Shown here: positions 26,084 to 35,873 of the stretch, one piece after another
Position numbering within the stretch: position 1 is the first letter of the stretch
Layout of the letters: each line of letters begins with the position of its first letter
Assembly: GCA_910578515.1 (NCBI GenBank)
Contig: CAJTQR010000001.1
Span: 186,001-250,000, forward strand
Length of the DNA stretch: 64,000 bases
Direction of reading: 5' to 3'
Source: an uncultured Duncaniella sp.
GTDB taxonomy: Bacteria > Bacteroidota > Bacteroidia > Bacteroidales > Muribaculaceae
Position numbers and translations under genes: made by a program
Notes under the pieces: model-generated
What the model saw: only the letters and a program-made list of their open reading frames with translations
Told to the model about the DNA's origin: nothing
The model's database searches: none

Positions 26084-27607
26084 ATGCTTAGACCTCAAGA
26101 CCTTGAATTACTAAAACAAAAAGGAATCAGCGAGAGTGAAGTAGAAGCACAGCTTCAGCGATTTGTCACCGGATTCCCATACCTGAAAATAGAAGATGCT
26201 GCCCGCGTTGGCGCAGGTATATTCCGTCTGGATAATGAAGAAGTACAAGATGCCCTTCAGCGCTGGAAAGAGTACCTTAATCATGGTGGGGAAGTATGTA
26301 AATTTGTGCCTGCATCAGGTGCTGCTTCTCGTATGTTCAAAGCATTGTTTGAATATGTTGACGGTGGAACAGATGAATTGAAAGAGGGGTCTCCGGTTGC
26401 AGACCTTATCAACAACATGGATAAGCTACCTTTCCTTCCTGAGCTTCGCGCTGCTGTGCAAAAAATGTACGGCAAGACTCTCGACGAGCTTTTGAAAGAG
26501 GGTAAGAACCGAGATATCATAGCAGCTATAGTGAATCCTGAAGGTATGAACTATGGAGGTTTGCCTAAGGGCTTGTTGAAATTTCATAGCTATCCTGAAG
26601 GCTCTCGTACTCCTGTGGAAGAGCATCTTATGGAAGGAGCGCAGACTGCTGCTAACTCAAAAGGTATTGTAAATCTTCATTTCACAGTATCTGCCAATCA
26701 TCGCAAGCTTTTCGAGGAAAAGCTTTCAGAGGTAATTCCTGCAACTGAAGCCAAGACAGGGGTAAAGTTCAATGTATCAATGAGCGAACAGAAGCCATCT
26801 ACCGATACGATAGCTGTCAACCCTGACAATACACCGTTTATTGAAGATGGACATCTGTTGTTCCGTCCTGGAGGTCATGGTGCATTGATTCAGAATCTAA
26901 ACGATATTGAATCGGCTGTGGTATTCATCAAAAATATTGATAATGTTGTGCCTGACTCGAAGCGAGCTGACACTATTAAATACAAGGAAGTGCTTGGCGG
27001 ACTTCTACTACAGGTTCACGACCAAATCGAGGAGGACCTTGTGGCTCTTGAGGAGAAACTATATACTCCTGAGGACCTTAAGAGTATGCTTGCATATCTG
27101 AAAGATGTACTCAATGTTAAAGATGCCTCAGTAGAGAAACTTGATGATGACAGCGTAGTAGAGTATATCAAGAATAAACTTAACCGCCCGCTGAGAGTAT
27201 GCGGTATGGTGCGTAATGAGGGTGAACCAGGTGGTGGACCATACATAGCATATAATCCTGACGGCTCTACCTCTCCCCAGATTCTTGAGAGCAATCAGAT
27301 TGACCCCGCCAATGAGGATTATAAGAAAATGATGTCGACAGCTACTCATTTCAATCCGGTTGACCTGGTATGTTATATCAAGGATATCCACGGCAAGAAA
27401 TTCGACCTGCCTTCGCATGTTGACCCTGCCACAGGTTTCATATCTTCAAAGTCAAGTCATGGCAAGGAACTTCGCGCAATGGAACTCCCCGGACTTTGGA
27501 ATGGAGCTATGAGCGATTGGAATACCGTATTTGTTGAAGTCCCGATTTCCACATTTAATCCGGTAAAGACAGTCAACGACCTCCTTCGTCCCGCTCACCA
27601 AGGCTGA
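26084..27607 (+). CDS. DUF4301 family protein
   Basis: A 507-residue cytoplasmic protein that matches the DUF4301 family of Bacteroidetes: KFVPASGAASRMFKALFEY near residue 80, PKGLLKFHSYPEGSRTPVEEHLMEGA near 165, and LRVCGMVRNEGEPGGGPYIAY near 370. The family has no settled function. The motifs resemble nucleotidyltransferase-like loops (GAASRM and the lysine that follows), but no activity should be assumed. It has its own promoter and no cotranscribed neighbour. There is no signal peptide. Confidence 0.88.
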   Translation: MLRPQDLELLKQKGISESEVEAQLQRFVTGFPYLKIEDAARVGAGIFRLDNEEVQDALQRWKEYLNHGGEVCKFVPASGAASRMFKALFEYVDGGTDELKEGSPVADLINNMDKLPFLPELRAAVQKMYGKTLDELLKEGKNRDIIAAIVNPEGMNYGGLPKGLLKFHSYPEGSRTPVEEHLMEGAQTAANSKGIVNLHFTVSANHRKLFEEKLSEVIPATEAKTGVKFNVSMSEQKPSTDTIAVNPDNTPFIEDGHLLFRPGGHGALIQNLNDIESAVVFIKNIDNVVPDSKRADTIKYKEVLGGLLLQVHDQIEEDLVALEEKLYTPEDLKSMLAYLKDVLNVKDASVEKLDDDSVVEYIKNKLNRPLRVCGMVRNEGEPGGGPYIAYNPDGSTSPQILESNQIDPANEDYKKMMSTATHFNPVDLVCYIKDIHGKKFDLPSHVDPATGFISSKSSHGKELRAMELPGLWNGAMSDWNTVFVEVPISTFNPVKTVNDLLRPAHQG

Positions 27608-27680
27608 CATAGTGTTGCACTCGGCATACTCAACAGATTTATAGATTCGCTTGTTATATGAATAACGAATTGACTTAATC

Positions 27681-28784
27681 ATGAGCAAGAGAGATGATAT
27701 AAAACGAATCTGGCAGGAAAGCTTTTCCGACAGTAGAGAGTATGTCAGAATGTATTTTGAACAAGTATATCTTGATGACGATGCACTCCTTATGCACGAT
27801 GCAGAAGGAGTGCCCGTCAGCAGCCTGTTGCTGCAACACTATTTTATGTCGTTCCATGGTGCGACACCTCCAGTCAGCTATGTCGCAGGCGCGGCTACAC
27901 GCCGCAATCAGCGAGGTAAAGGTTACATGACGGAATTGATGCGCACTGCGCTTGCTGAATCTGCTCAACGAGGAGATATGCTTTGTGCATTGATTCCTGC
28001 CAACGAAGCACTCTATTATTTTTATCAGCGATACGGATTCTCCACTGTATTTTATACAAAAGAACAACGTTTCACCGCGCTGCATCCTTTTACGGTGAAG
28101 AATGAGTACCACCATCTTTCCGACTATACATCGCCCGATATCTGGAATGCGTTTGATTATTTTCAGAGAGAACGTGAATGCTATATACTGCATTCTGAAC
28201 GTGATTTCAAGAATATCCTTTCCGACTTACGCATAACAGGTGGTGATTTCGTGGTCATGACTCGTGGTGAGGGATATGAACCGGGAGAGAATGAAGTTAT
28301 TTTAGATTCCGGCATCGTCTCGATGGCTTGGGCGGAAATGCGCGACGACATTTTAGTGGTTACAGATATAATGGGCGTGTCGCCTGATGCAAGAATGGCT
28401 GCTCTACGTCAGCTTAGAGGTCTTCATGGTAACACACCGGTACTTTTATACGGACGTCCTACTGATACAATGGGTGGGAGGTTGATACCAAGGGGAATGT
28501 GCCGTGTGGTCAATGTGCAGCTCGCTTTGTCAATCATAGCTGCAGCTCATCCTGAATTCCATTCTGCCATTCGTGTGAAAGATACTATTCTTCCGGAAGT
28601 AAACTCCCACATATTTATGGTTGATGGTGGAGAATGTGCCATTATGGATGATTATCCTGTCAGCAAGCTTGATTTTGACGTGTCTGTTGATGTTTTTACA
28701 GACATATTGTTTAGCGCTCCTGTAACTGGAGATATACTTCGTTTCCCATCGGTCCGTCCAATGATTAGTCTCATGCTCGACTGA
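27681..28784 (+). CDS. GNAT family N-acetyltransferase (Eis-like arrangement)
   Basis: A 367-residue cytoplasmic protein. The acetyl-CoA loop is AATRRNQRGKGYMTELMRTAL (R-x-x-Q-R-G-K-G) and ALYYFYQRYGFSTVFY closes the GNAT fold near residue 120. The long C-terminal half suggests a second GNAT-like lobe and a sterol-carrier-like end as in Eis proteins. The acceptor is unknown. It lies just upstream of engB on the same strand. Confidence 0.82.
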   Translation: MSKRDDIKRIWQESFSDSREYVRMYFEQVYLDDDALLMHDAEGVPVSSLLLQHYFMSFHGATPPVSYVAGAATRRNQRGKGYMTELMRTALAESAQRGDMLCALIPANEALYYFYQRYGFSTVFYTKEQRFTALHPFTVKNEYHHLSDYTSPDIWNAFDYFQRERECYILHSERDFKNILSDLRITGGDFVVMTRGEGYEPGENEVILDSGIVSMAWAEMRDDILVVTDIMGVSPDARMAALRQLRGLHGNTPVLLYGRPTDTMGGRLIPRGMCRVVNVQLALSIIAAAHPEFHSAIRVKDTILPEVNSHIFMVDGGECAIMDDYPVSKLDFDVSVDVFTDILFSAPVTGDILRFPSVRPMISLMLD

Positions 28785-28805
28785 TATATATTAAAGTTTT
28801 GAATT

Positions 28806-29417
28806 ATGATTATCAATACAGCCCGTTTCTCAATTTCTAACGCAAATCCGTCCAAGTGTCCTGATGATTCCAGGCATGAGTATGCTTTCATTGGTCGTAG
28901 TAATGTAGGCAAATCATCACTTATTAATATGCTTGCAGGAAATTCGAAACTTGCAAAGACATCCTCAACTCCCGGGAAGACACTTCTTATAAATCATTTC
29001 CTGATTAATGATGATTGGTATATAGTTGATTTGCCCGGATATGGATTTGCTAAGCGAGGCAAAGAGCAGAGAGAAGCTCTGGAAAAGATGATACGTGGTT
29101 ACATACTTAACCGCGCTCAGATGACATCGCTTTTTGTACTCATAGATTCGCGCCACGCGCCCATGAAGATAGATTTAGACTTTATCAATTGGTTGGGTGA
29201 GAATGGTGTGCCGTTTGCTATTGTATTCACAAAGCTGGATAAGATGGGACCTGTAGCAGGTAAAAGAAACGTTCAGGCATACTGCGAGAAACTTTTGGAA
29301 AGCTGGGACGAATTACCTCCGGTATTTCTCACTTCAAGTGAGGATAAAAGAGGTAGAGAAGAGCTGCTTGACTATATTGAGGAGCTAAATAAACTTCCGA
29401 TATCAGAGGAGAGTTGA
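28806..29417 (+). CDS. engB: Ribosome biogenesis GTPase EngB (YihA/YsxC)
   Basis: A 203-residue GTPase needed for assembly of the large ribosomal subunit. GTPase motifs are GRSNVGKSSLIN (G1), STPGKT (G2), DLPGYGFAKR (G3), TKLDKMG (G4) and TSSEDKRG (G5). The length fits the family. It follows the GNAT gene by 21 bases and is probably cotranscribed with it. Confidence 0.96.
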   Translation: MIINTARFSISNANPSKCPDDSRHEYAFIGRSNVGKSSLINMLAGNSKLAKTSSTPGKTLLINHFLINDDWYIVDLPGYGFAKRGKEQREALEKMIRGYILNRAQMTSLFVLIDSRHAPMKIDLDFINWLGENGVPFAIVFTKLDKMGPVAGKRNVQAYCEKLLESWDELPPVFLTSSEDKRGREELLDYIEELNKLPISEES

Positions 29418-29506
29418 CAATGAACCATTATCCATTAAATAGTGTTTTAGTTGTAGACATTGGTCAATTTAATTAGAATGATAACAAACTAAAAACTATT
29501 TATATT

Positions 29507-29659
29507 ATGGATAAGCATGTACATAAGGACGTAGCTGCAAAAGGCGAACAGTATCGCGGTGTGGATATCAACAAGGCTGATAACGGCAAAGTTACTCCGA
29601 AGATGGTCAAGGAAGAGACCAAGGAGCTTAACAATAATCCACGCAACAATGATATGTAA
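29507..29659 (+). CDS. Small hydrophilic protein (50 aa)
   Basis: A 50-residue ORF, MDKHVHKDVAAKGEQYRGVD at the start and NNPRNNDM at the end. It is very rich in Lys, Asp, Asn and Glu, with no cysteine and no hydrophobic segment, so it is probably disordered and soluble. A strong terminator follows 36 bases later and an isolated gap precedes it, which supports a monocistronic gene. The function is unknown. Confidence 0.6.
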   Translation: MDKHVHKDVAAKGEQYRGVDINKADNGKVTPKMVKEETKELNNNPRNNDM

Positions 29660-29694
29660 TGATGTGCTCAATGCACTTCGTTAAAAAATGATTT

Positions 29695-29740
29695 TGAGAT
29701 GCATTTGTGATTTTGCAAGTGCATCTCATTGTTTTTTATT
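29695..29740 (+). terminator. Terminator after the 50-aa gene
   Basis: TGAGATGCA (29695-29703) pairs with TGCATCTCA (29720-29728), followed by TTGTTTTTTATT. This is a classic Rho-independent form. Confidence 0.85.
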
Positions 29741-29779
29741 GAAACGTAAATGAAGCTTGCAAATCAAACGGATTTTTTG

Positions 29780-29787
29780 TAACTTTG
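29780..29787 (+). promoter_or_regulatory. Promoter of the lytic transglycosylase-uvrA unit
   Basis: TAACTTTG with TTGC at 29757-29760, 19 bases upstream, is one of the best -33/-7 pairs in the window. The leader is about 85 bases. Confidence 0.7.
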
Positions 29788-29877
29788 TAAGATAAGCGCG
29801 TCTGATTTGGATATGCAATCGCCGCGTTTGGGGTATAGAATCCAACATACACACATAACTACTTTGACATTGAATAT

Positions 29878-30876
29878 ATGAAACCAATACGTACTACTAT
29901 AATTGGAGGTATCGGAGCGCTTCTTATGCTCGGTATTATTACTCCTGCAGAAGAAGTGGCTGCTGAGACCCGTGACGAAGTATCTGAAACCGTCATAGAA
30001 GTCTCGCCTGTAATCAATCCCGAAATCCCGGCATCAATTACTTTTGCTGGGAAGAAAGTTGATTTGGACCCAACTGATATGTGGGAGCGCCTCGACCGTG
30101 AGTTGACTGCCATGAGTTATACACATGGCAATACACTTCTTGGAATTAAGAGAGCTAATAAATATTTCTCGGTCATTGCTCCCATTCTGAAGAAAAACGG
30201 AGTCCCTGACGATATTATTTATTTAGCCGTAATCGAGTCAACCTTGAATCCCAAGGCTGTTTCTCCTGCTAAAGCTGCCGGCATGTGGCAATTTATGCCG
30301 TCAACTGCCAAAGAGTATGGGCTTGAAGTGAATGACTACGTGGATGAACGATATAATATCGAAAAAGCCACTGAGGCGGCATGTCGTTATCTGAAGAATG
30401 CATATTCACGCTATGGTAATTGGGAATCGGTGGCGGCAAGCTACAATGGTGGTATGGCACGAATTACAAATGAGCTTTCCGCCCAACAGGTAAATTCTGC
30501 TTATGACCTTTATCTCGCCGATGAAACTATGCGCTACATGTTCCGTCTGCTTGCGATGAAGCTTATAATGGAGAACCCTCAGGAATATGGATTCATATTA
30601 ACATCCAATCAGCTTTACCAACCGGTAGAATACAAAGTGGTTGAAGTGACCAAGCCTGTTGACGATTGGGCTTCCTGGGCTAAGGCTGCCGGAATCGACT
30701 ATATGACGCTGCGTGAGCATAATCCATGGATAAGGGCTAAATCTCTTCCCAACAAAACCGGTAAGACATATCGTGTTAATGTTCCTGTTAAAGAATCTTT
30801 GTCCCATTCAAAACAAAAAAAGAGTGTATATAATCCTGCATGGGTTGTGGACCGATTACTTAATTCCTCAAAATGA
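29878..30876 (+). CDS. Lytic murein transglycosylase (MltD-like, SLT domain)
   Basis: A 332-residue exported enzyme that cleaves the MurNAc-GlcNAc bond of peptidoglycan. A hydrophobic N-terminus (TTIIGGIGALLMLGIITPAEEVAAE) is a signal sequence. The SLT domain spans about residues 85-230: the catalytic Glu in YLAVIESTLNPKAVSPAKAAGMWQFMPSTA, then DERYNIEKATEAACRYL and NWESVAASYNGGMARI. The C-terminal 70 residues look like a degenerate LysM-like cell-wall-binding part. Its stop overlaps uvrA by 4 bases. Confidence 0.93.
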   Translation: MKPIRTTIIGGIGALLMLGIITPAEEVAAETRDEVSETVIEVSPVINPEIPASITFAGKKVDLDPTDMWERLDRELTAMSYTHGNTLLGIKRANKYFSVIAPILKKNGVPDDIIYLAVIESTLNPKAVSPAKAAGMWQFMPSTAKEYGLEVNDYVDERYNIEKATEAACRYLKNAYSRYGNWESVAASYNGGMARITNELSAQQVNSAYDLYLADETMRYMFRLLAMKLIMENPQEYGFILTSNQLYQPVEYKVVEVTKPVDDWASWAKAAGIDYMTLREHNPWIRAKSLPNKTGKTYRVNVPVKESLSHSKQKKSVYNPAWVVDRLLNSSK

Positions 30877-33707
30877 GCCAGAACACAATTGATATACAAA
30901 AGGATAAGTTAAGTGTACTTGGAGCCCGGGTACACAACCTAAAAAATATTGATGTCGATATACCTCATAATTCTCTTACAGTAATCACCGGACTTAGCGG
31001 GAGCGGTAAGTCATCTCTCGCATTTGATACGATTTTTGCTGAAGGGCAACGTAGGTATATCGAGACCTTTTCTGCATACGCCCGCAATATGCTGGGAAAT
31101 CTTGAACGTCCGGATGTAGACAAAATCACCGGGCTCAGTCCAGTCATTGCCATAGAGCAGAAAACAATCAATAAGAATCCACGAAGCACCATCGGTACCA
31201 CAACCGAAGTGTATGATTTTCTCCGTCTTCTCTATGCAAGGATTGGCACTGCTGTGAGCTATATTACCGGAGAACCTATGGTAAAGTATACTCACGAGCA
31301 GATTGTAAATCTGATTCTTGAGAAGTACAATGGTCACAAGGTCTATATTCTTGCACCATTGATAAAGAACCGTAAAGGACACTATAAGGAGCTTTTTGAG
31401 CAGTTGCGAAAAAAAGGTTTCTTGACTGTGCGTGTGGATGGCGAGTTAAAGGAGATTACACTTAACATGAAAGTGGACCGCTATAAGAATCACGATATTG
31501 AACTTGTGATTGACCGTCTTAAAGTATCGCCTAAGGATTTAAGCCGCCTTGAAGCAACCGTTGCTGATGCACTACGTCAGGGAGACAAACAGGTGATGAT
31601 TTATGATGTCGATGATGACAAAGTCGGATACTATTCGCAGACTCTCATGGATGCGGCAAGCGGTATTTCTTACCGGGAACCAGCGCCACATAATTTCTCA
31701 TTCAACTCGCCTCTTGGAGCCTGTCTTTGTTGCAAGGGTCTTGGCTATGTGAATATTGTAGACCGTGATAAAATCATACCCAATCCCTCACTGTCAATAC
31801 ATGAGGGCGGCATTCTTCCGTTAGGCAAGTACAAGAATTCGATGATTTTTTGGCAGATAGATGCAATATGTAAAAAATATGGCGCAACTATCAAAACTCC
31901 TATTAGCAAGCTGCCTGAGGAAGCGATGAACGATATTTTGAATGGCACTAATGAGCGCCTTTCAATTGAGAACGATACTCTCGCTACATATAATTATTTT
32001 CAGACCTATGAAGGTCTTGTAAAATATATTGAAATGCAACAGGCAGATGATGCATCATCTGCTGCCAAGAAGTGGAGTGAAGGATTCTTCTCGCGTGGCG
32101 TTTGTCCGGAGTGCAACGGAGACCGACTTAACAAAGAAGCGCTGCATTTCTTTATTGACGGTAAGAATATTGCAGACCTTTGCCGGATTGATATATCCGA
32201 TTTATACGAATGGTCCTGTACTGTTGAAGAGCGTTTGTCGCCGACCCAGCTTCTTATCGCGAAAGAAATCATGAAGGAGATTCGCTCCCGATTGAAATTC
32301 CTCGTGGATGTCGGACTTGATTATCTTCAACTCAACCGTGCCTCAGCCACTCTGTCAGGTGGCGAAAGTCAACGTATACGTCTTGCCACACAACTTGGCA
32401 GTCAGTTGGTGAACGTTCTCTATATTCTTGATGAGCCTTCCATCGGACTCCATCAACGAGATAACCGTCGATTGATTGACTCACTCAAGAGCCTACGCGA
32501 TGCATCTAATTCCATTCTTGTAGTTGAGCATGACAAAGATATAATGCTTGAAGCAGACCATATAGTTGATATTGGACCGAAAGCCGGTCGTAAGGGTGGG
32601 GAGGTTGTCTTTTCCGGCACTCCGGCAGAAATGCTTGCAACAGATACTCTCACTGCACAATATCTCAATGGACAGATGAAAATACCTATAAGTAAGGCGC
32701 CTCGAAAGGGAACAGGGAAACGTATTGTGCTTCGAGGTGCCACAGGAAATAATCTGAAAGATGTCGACCTTACTGTGCCGTTAGGTAAATTAGTTTGTGT
32801 CTCAGGAGTATCGGGAAGTGGCAAATCTTCTCTGATAAATGCCACTTTACAACCAATCCTAAGTCAAAAATTTTATCGCTCACACACTGCTCCATTACCG
32901 TATAAAAAGATAGAAGGGATAGAGTATATCGACAAGATTGTGACTGTCGACCAGTCGTCGCTTGGCAAATCTCCGCGCTCCAATCCGGCAACTTACACCG
33001 GAGTATTCACCGCAATACGAGACTTATATGCGAATCTGTCAGAAGCAAAAATCCGCGGCTATCGTCCTGGGCGTTTTTCATTTAACGTTGCTGGTGGAAG
33101 ATGTGAGACCTGCAGCGGAAATGGCTACAAGACTATTGAGATGAATTTTCTTCCCGATGTGTTAGTGCCTTGCGAAACCTGTGGAGGTAAGCGCTACAAT
33201 CGTGAAACTCTGGAAGTCCGTTTCAAAGGTAAATCAATAGCAGATGTTCTTGATATGACTATAAACCAAGCGGTGGATTTTTTTGCCGATATTCCCAATA
33301 TAATCAGCAAAATAAAAGTGCTTCAAGATATTGGACTCGGATATATCAAACTCGGTCAGCCATCATCAACTCTTTCAGGCGGTGAAAATCAGCGAGTGAA
33401 ACTTGCCACTGAATTATCGCGACGCGATACGGGTAATACATTGTTTATTCTTGATGAACCCACCACCGGTCTGCACTTTGATGATATACGTGTACTTCTA
33501 AATGTCCTTAATAAGTTGGTTGACAAAGGAAATACAGTTTTGGTTATAGAGCATAATCTCGATGTGATATGTGCTGCTGACCATATCATTGACATGGGAC
33601 CGGGAGGAGGAAAGAACGGAGGTCACATCATTACCACAGGCACTCCAAAACAAGTTGCCAAAACAGATTCACCAACCGCTTCTTTCATCCGCGAAACAAT
33701 CGGTTAG
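30873..33707 (+). CDS. uvrA: Excinuclease ABC subunit A (UvrA)
   Basis: A 944-residue damage-recognition ATPase of nucleotide excision repair. Two ABC modules are present: Walker A GLSGSGKSSLAFDTIFAEGQ and GVSGSGKSSLINATL, signatures LSGGESQRIRLATQ and LSGGENQRVKLATE, and Walker B ILDEPSIGLH and ILDEPTTGLH. The C-terminal zinc finger is complete (CETC, 19-residue gap, CETC). In the first module only the second half of the zinc finger remains (GACLCCKGLG); the usual CPxC before it is missing. It may therefore be the second UvrA paralogue of the genome. It overlaps the transglycosylase stop. Confidence 0.93.
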   Translation: MSQNTIDIQKDKLSVLGARVHNLKNIDVDIPHNSLTVITGLSGSGKSSLAFDTIFAEGQRRYIETFSAYARNMLGNLERPDVDKITGLSPVIAIEQKTINKNPRSTIGTTTEVYDFLRLLYARIGTAVSYITGEPMVKYTHEQIVNLILEKYNGHKVYILAPLIKNRKGHYKELFEQLRKKGFLTVRVDGELKEITLNMKVDRYKNHDIELVIDRLKVSPKDLSRLEATVADALRQGDKQVMIYDVDDDKVGYYSQTLMDAASGISYREPAPHNFSFNSPLGACLCCKGLGYVNIVDRDKIIPNPSLSIHEGGILPLGKYKNSMIFWQIDAICKKYGATIKTPISKLPEEAMNDILNGTNERLSIENDTLATYNYFQTYEGLVKYIEMQQADDASSAAKKWSEGFFSRGVCPECNGDRLNKEALHFFIDGKNIADLCRIDISDLYEWSCTVEERLSPTQLLIAKEIMKEIRSRLKFLVDVGLDYLQLNRASATLSGGESQRIRLATQLGSQLVNVLYILDEPSIGLHQRDNRRLIDSLKSLRDASNSILVVEHDKDIMLEADHIVDIGPKAGRKGGEVVFSGTPAEMLATDTLTAQYLNGQMKIPISKAPRKGTGKRIVLRGATGNNLKDVDLTVPLGKLVCVSGVSGSGKSSLINATLQPILSQKFYRSHTAPLPYKKIEGIEYIDKIVTVDQSSLGKSPRSNPATYTGVFTAIRDLYANLSEAKIRGYRPGRFSFNVAGGRCETCSGNGYKTIEMNFLPDVLVPCETCGGKRYNRETLEVRFKGKSIADVLDMTINQAVDFFADIPNIISKIKVLQDIGLGYIKLGQPSSTLSGGENQRVKLATELSRRDTGNTLFILDEPTTGLHFDDIRVLLNVLNKLVDKGNTVLVIEHNLDVICAADHIIDMGPGGGKNGGHIITTGTPKQVAKTDSPTASFIRETIG

Positions 33708-33729
33708 AATAATCCGAAATATTGATTCT

Positions 33730-33764
33730 AAGCAGGTGTAAATTTGATTTATGCCTGCTTTTTT
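33730..33764. terminator. Bidirectional terminator, uvrA and rprY
   Basis: AAGCAGG (33730-33736) and CCTGCTT (33754-33760) form the stem, followed by T's. It overlaps the stop codon of the convergent response-regulator gene. Confidence 0.75.
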
Positions 33765-34441
33765 GTTGTAAGTTTGTAACCGATACCACGTGCATTAATG
33801 ATATCAAGATTTGATGATTTAGCAAGGTATTTTCGGAGTTTATATATAAAGCCGTGTAGCCGATTCAGATTATTATAATCATCATTACTCCAAATAAGCA
33901 TCATCAGTTTGTTGGCTTCTACAACTTCATCATGATGAGTAAATAGTTCATTGAGAATAGTAGCCTCGATATGTGTCAACGTTATTATCGTCTTACTAAC
34001 CGTAAGGCGTTGAGAAGAGAAATCAAGGATACAATCTCCCAATTCAAATGACCTATTCTCCGCATGGCTTACATGTCTGCGATTGAGGAGGGCTCTTATT
34101 CGTACAACCAATTCTAATATTTGAAACGGTTTCCTGATATAGTCATTCGCTCCAAGCTCAAATCCTTTCACAACATCATCAAGAGATGTTCTGGCAGTGA
34201 GAAATAGTACTGGTTTGTCAATTGCCTTCATACGAATCTTTCTAACCATTTCGAACCCATCCATCTTTGGCATCATAACATCCGCTATCACCAGGTCCGG
34301 ATTCTCCGAATCAAACTGTTGAAGACCGACATAACCGTTTGGCGCTGAAACTACATCGAATCCTTCTCGCTCTAAAGCATCCTGGATAATAAATGCCAAA
34401 GTGCTGTCATCCTCTACAATTAAAATTTTATTTTTTTTCAT
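33749..34441 (-). CDS. rprY: OmpR-family response regulator (RprY-like)
   Basis: A 230-residue two-component response regulator. The receiver domain has the acidic pair (VEDDS), the phospho-acceptor Asp in VIADVMMPKMDGF, the Thr in LFLTARTS and the Lys in IRKPFQ. The C-terminal part is a winged helix (LTHIEATILNELFTHHDEVVEANKLM and RLHGFIYKLRKYLAKSS). It matches RprY of Bacteroides in layout and overlaps its kinase gene by 4 bases. It probably binds the 10-bp repeats at 35789-35826 (inference). Confidence 0.9.
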   Translation of the reverse strand: MKKNKILIVEDDSTLAFIIQDALEREGFDVVSAPNGYVGLQQFDSENPDLVIADVMMPKMDGFEMVRKIRMKAIDKPVLFLTARTSLDDVVKGFELGANDYIRKPFQILELVVRIRALLNRRHVSHAENRSFELGDCILDFSSQRLTVSKTIITLTHIEATILNELFTHHDEVVEANKLMMLIWSNDDYNNLNRLHGFIYKLRKYLAKSSNLDIINARGIGYKLTTKKQA

Positions 34442-35748
34442 CGTTTGCCAAATTCAATTGTGATTATAGTACCTGACCCAAGTTTGCTCTTTACATCAAT
34501 TTGCCAATTCATCAGTGAAGCGACCTGTTTTACATAATATAGTCCTAATCCATATCCGCTCGCTTCATATCTATCTCCATTCGAAACACGATAGAACTTG
34601 TCAAATATATATGGTATGTCAGAACTTTTTATTCCGATTCCATCATCCTGCACGCTTATTCTATCATGATTTAAGGTTACTGTAATATTTACTGTCTCGC
34701 CCGAATATTTCACTGCATTGTCAAGCAGATTTGAAATTATATTCCCAAAATGCAATGGGTCTGTATCAAGAATTACACCTTCATCGGGTGAATTTATAAT
34801 AACTGCAACAGATTTTTCACTTTTTAGCTTAATCATTCCGGAGATTTCCTCTATAATGGGAAGCACGTTTACTCTCTCTCGATTCAATTTCATACCCTTG
34901 AAACGTTCCATACTCATTGACAATATATTTTCTATCAAGCCAGAAAGATGAGTGAGTCGTTGCATTATTATACGTAGAAAAGCCTTGTCCCTTTCCGTGT
35001 CACTCTGGTCGTAGTAACGCAGCATTGAATCTGCTGCTGAAAAAGCTACAGCCACCGGTGTCTTCAACTCATGCGTCATGTTGTGGGTAAAATCATCTTT
35101 CATTTCCTCAATGGTTCTCAATTTCCCGACGGTATGCAAAAGATACCAAATCAGGACTCCTGTCATTAATAATATTAACGTCGAAGTTATTACGATTCCG
35201 GCCATTTGTTTCAGCACATGGCTACCAAGAGAACTTACATAACCGGTATAATATGGAGGCTCGTTAGAACTCACATAAAAGTCTGTTGTCCATAGTCCGG
35301 TGGTATCCGTTATATTAGAATCTGCAGGACAGATAAATGCAATTTCTGGATAAAGCTCAGACCTATGCAACTCCTCTACAAACAGGCTATCAAGTATGTG
35401 ATAATTCACTGCTTTAATATGTTTGTCAGCTGGTATACTAAAATGCACACTTTGAGTGAGAGCCTCGACGAATTTATGTGTCAAATGAGGAAAGGAATAA
35501 TGATTGTCATCCTGTGGCTCTCCATTTACACTAAGAACGAGATTCAAATGAGATTTATCAGTCCCGTAAACTTCGCCTAAACTCATAACGTGTTCAATTA
35601 TATCGGCTCTCCTCACACAGTCATTAACATTCTGTATGGTTTGCGCTTTGATAGTTAAATATAGACGATGGAGATAGCAGATATTGACTGCCACTAATAA
35701 TCCGATGAATATAATTGATAATTTTGTGATAATCCGAAAATGTTTCAT
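34438..35748 (-). CDS. rprX: Sensor histidine kinase (RprX-like)
   Basis: A 436-residue inner-membrane kinase with two membrane segments (LSIIFIGLLVAVNICYL and MAGIVITSTLILLMTGVLIWYL) that enclose a periplasmic sensor of about 170 residues. HisKA has the phospho-His in DFTHNMTHELKTPVAVAFS. The ATPase domain shows NIISNLLDNAVKYS (N box), VQDDGIGIKSSDIPYIFDKFYR (G1 and F boxes) and GYGLGLYYVKQV (G2). The start MKHFRI at 35748 is preferred to 35775. Its promoter element abuts the ATG, implying a leaderless message. The signal sensed is unknown. Confidence 0.9.
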   Translation of the reverse strand: MKHFRIITKLSIIFIGLLVAVNICYLHRLYLTIKAQTIQNVNDCVRRADIIEHVMSLGEVYGTDKSHLNLVLSVNGEPQDDNHYSFPHLTHKFVEALTQSVHFSIPADKHIKAVNYHILDSLFVEELHRSELYPEIAFICPADSNITDTTGLWTTDFYVSSNEPPYYTGYVSSLGSHVLKQMAGIVITSTLILLMTGVLIWYLLHTVGKLRTIEEMKDDFTHNMTHELKTPVAVAFSAADSMLRYYDQSDTERDKAFLRIIMQRLTHLSGLIENILSMSMERFKGMKLNRERVNVLPIIEEISGMIKLKSEKSVAVIINSPDEGVILDTDPLHFGNIISNLLDNAVKYSGETVNITVTLNHDRISVQDDGIGIKSSDIPYIFDKFYRVSNGDRYEASGYGLGLYYVKQVASLMNWQIDVKSKLGSGTIITIEFGKR

Positions 35749-35752
35749 TTCA

Positions 35753-35760
35753 CAAAAATA
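35753..35760 (-). promoter_or_regulatory. -7 promoter element for rprXY
   Basis: The reverse strand reads TATTTTTG, ending 4 bases before the rprX ATG at 35748, so the transcript would start at or next to the start codon. Confidence 0.5.
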
Positions 35761-35788
35761 CACAATAATACCCAAAAAACATCCTCAG

Positions 35789-35826
35789 ACTAAGACAAAC
35801 TAAGACTAAATGAGACAATACTAAGG
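35789..35826. promoter_or_regulatory. Direct-repeat array between rprX and the lipoprotein gene
   Basis: ACTAAGAC occurs at 35789 and 35799, a variant AATGAGAC at 35809 and ACTAAGG at 35820. The spacing is one helical turn, as in OmpR/PhoB-type operators. It lies between two divergent promoters, just upstream of the -33 region of the 35848 promoter. Autoregulation by RprY is the natural guess. Confidence 0.6.
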
Positions 35827-35847
35827 ATGAATCAGACGCACTTGATG

Positions 35848-35855
35848 TAATTTTG
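35848..35855 (+). promoter_or_regulatory. Promoter of the 523-aa lipoprotein gene
   Basis: TAATTTTG, 19 bases before the ATG at 35874. Because the TTG at 35853 lies inside this element, it cannot be the start codon. Confidence 0.6.
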
Positions 35856-35873
35856 CAGGAAAAGGAATTTAAT

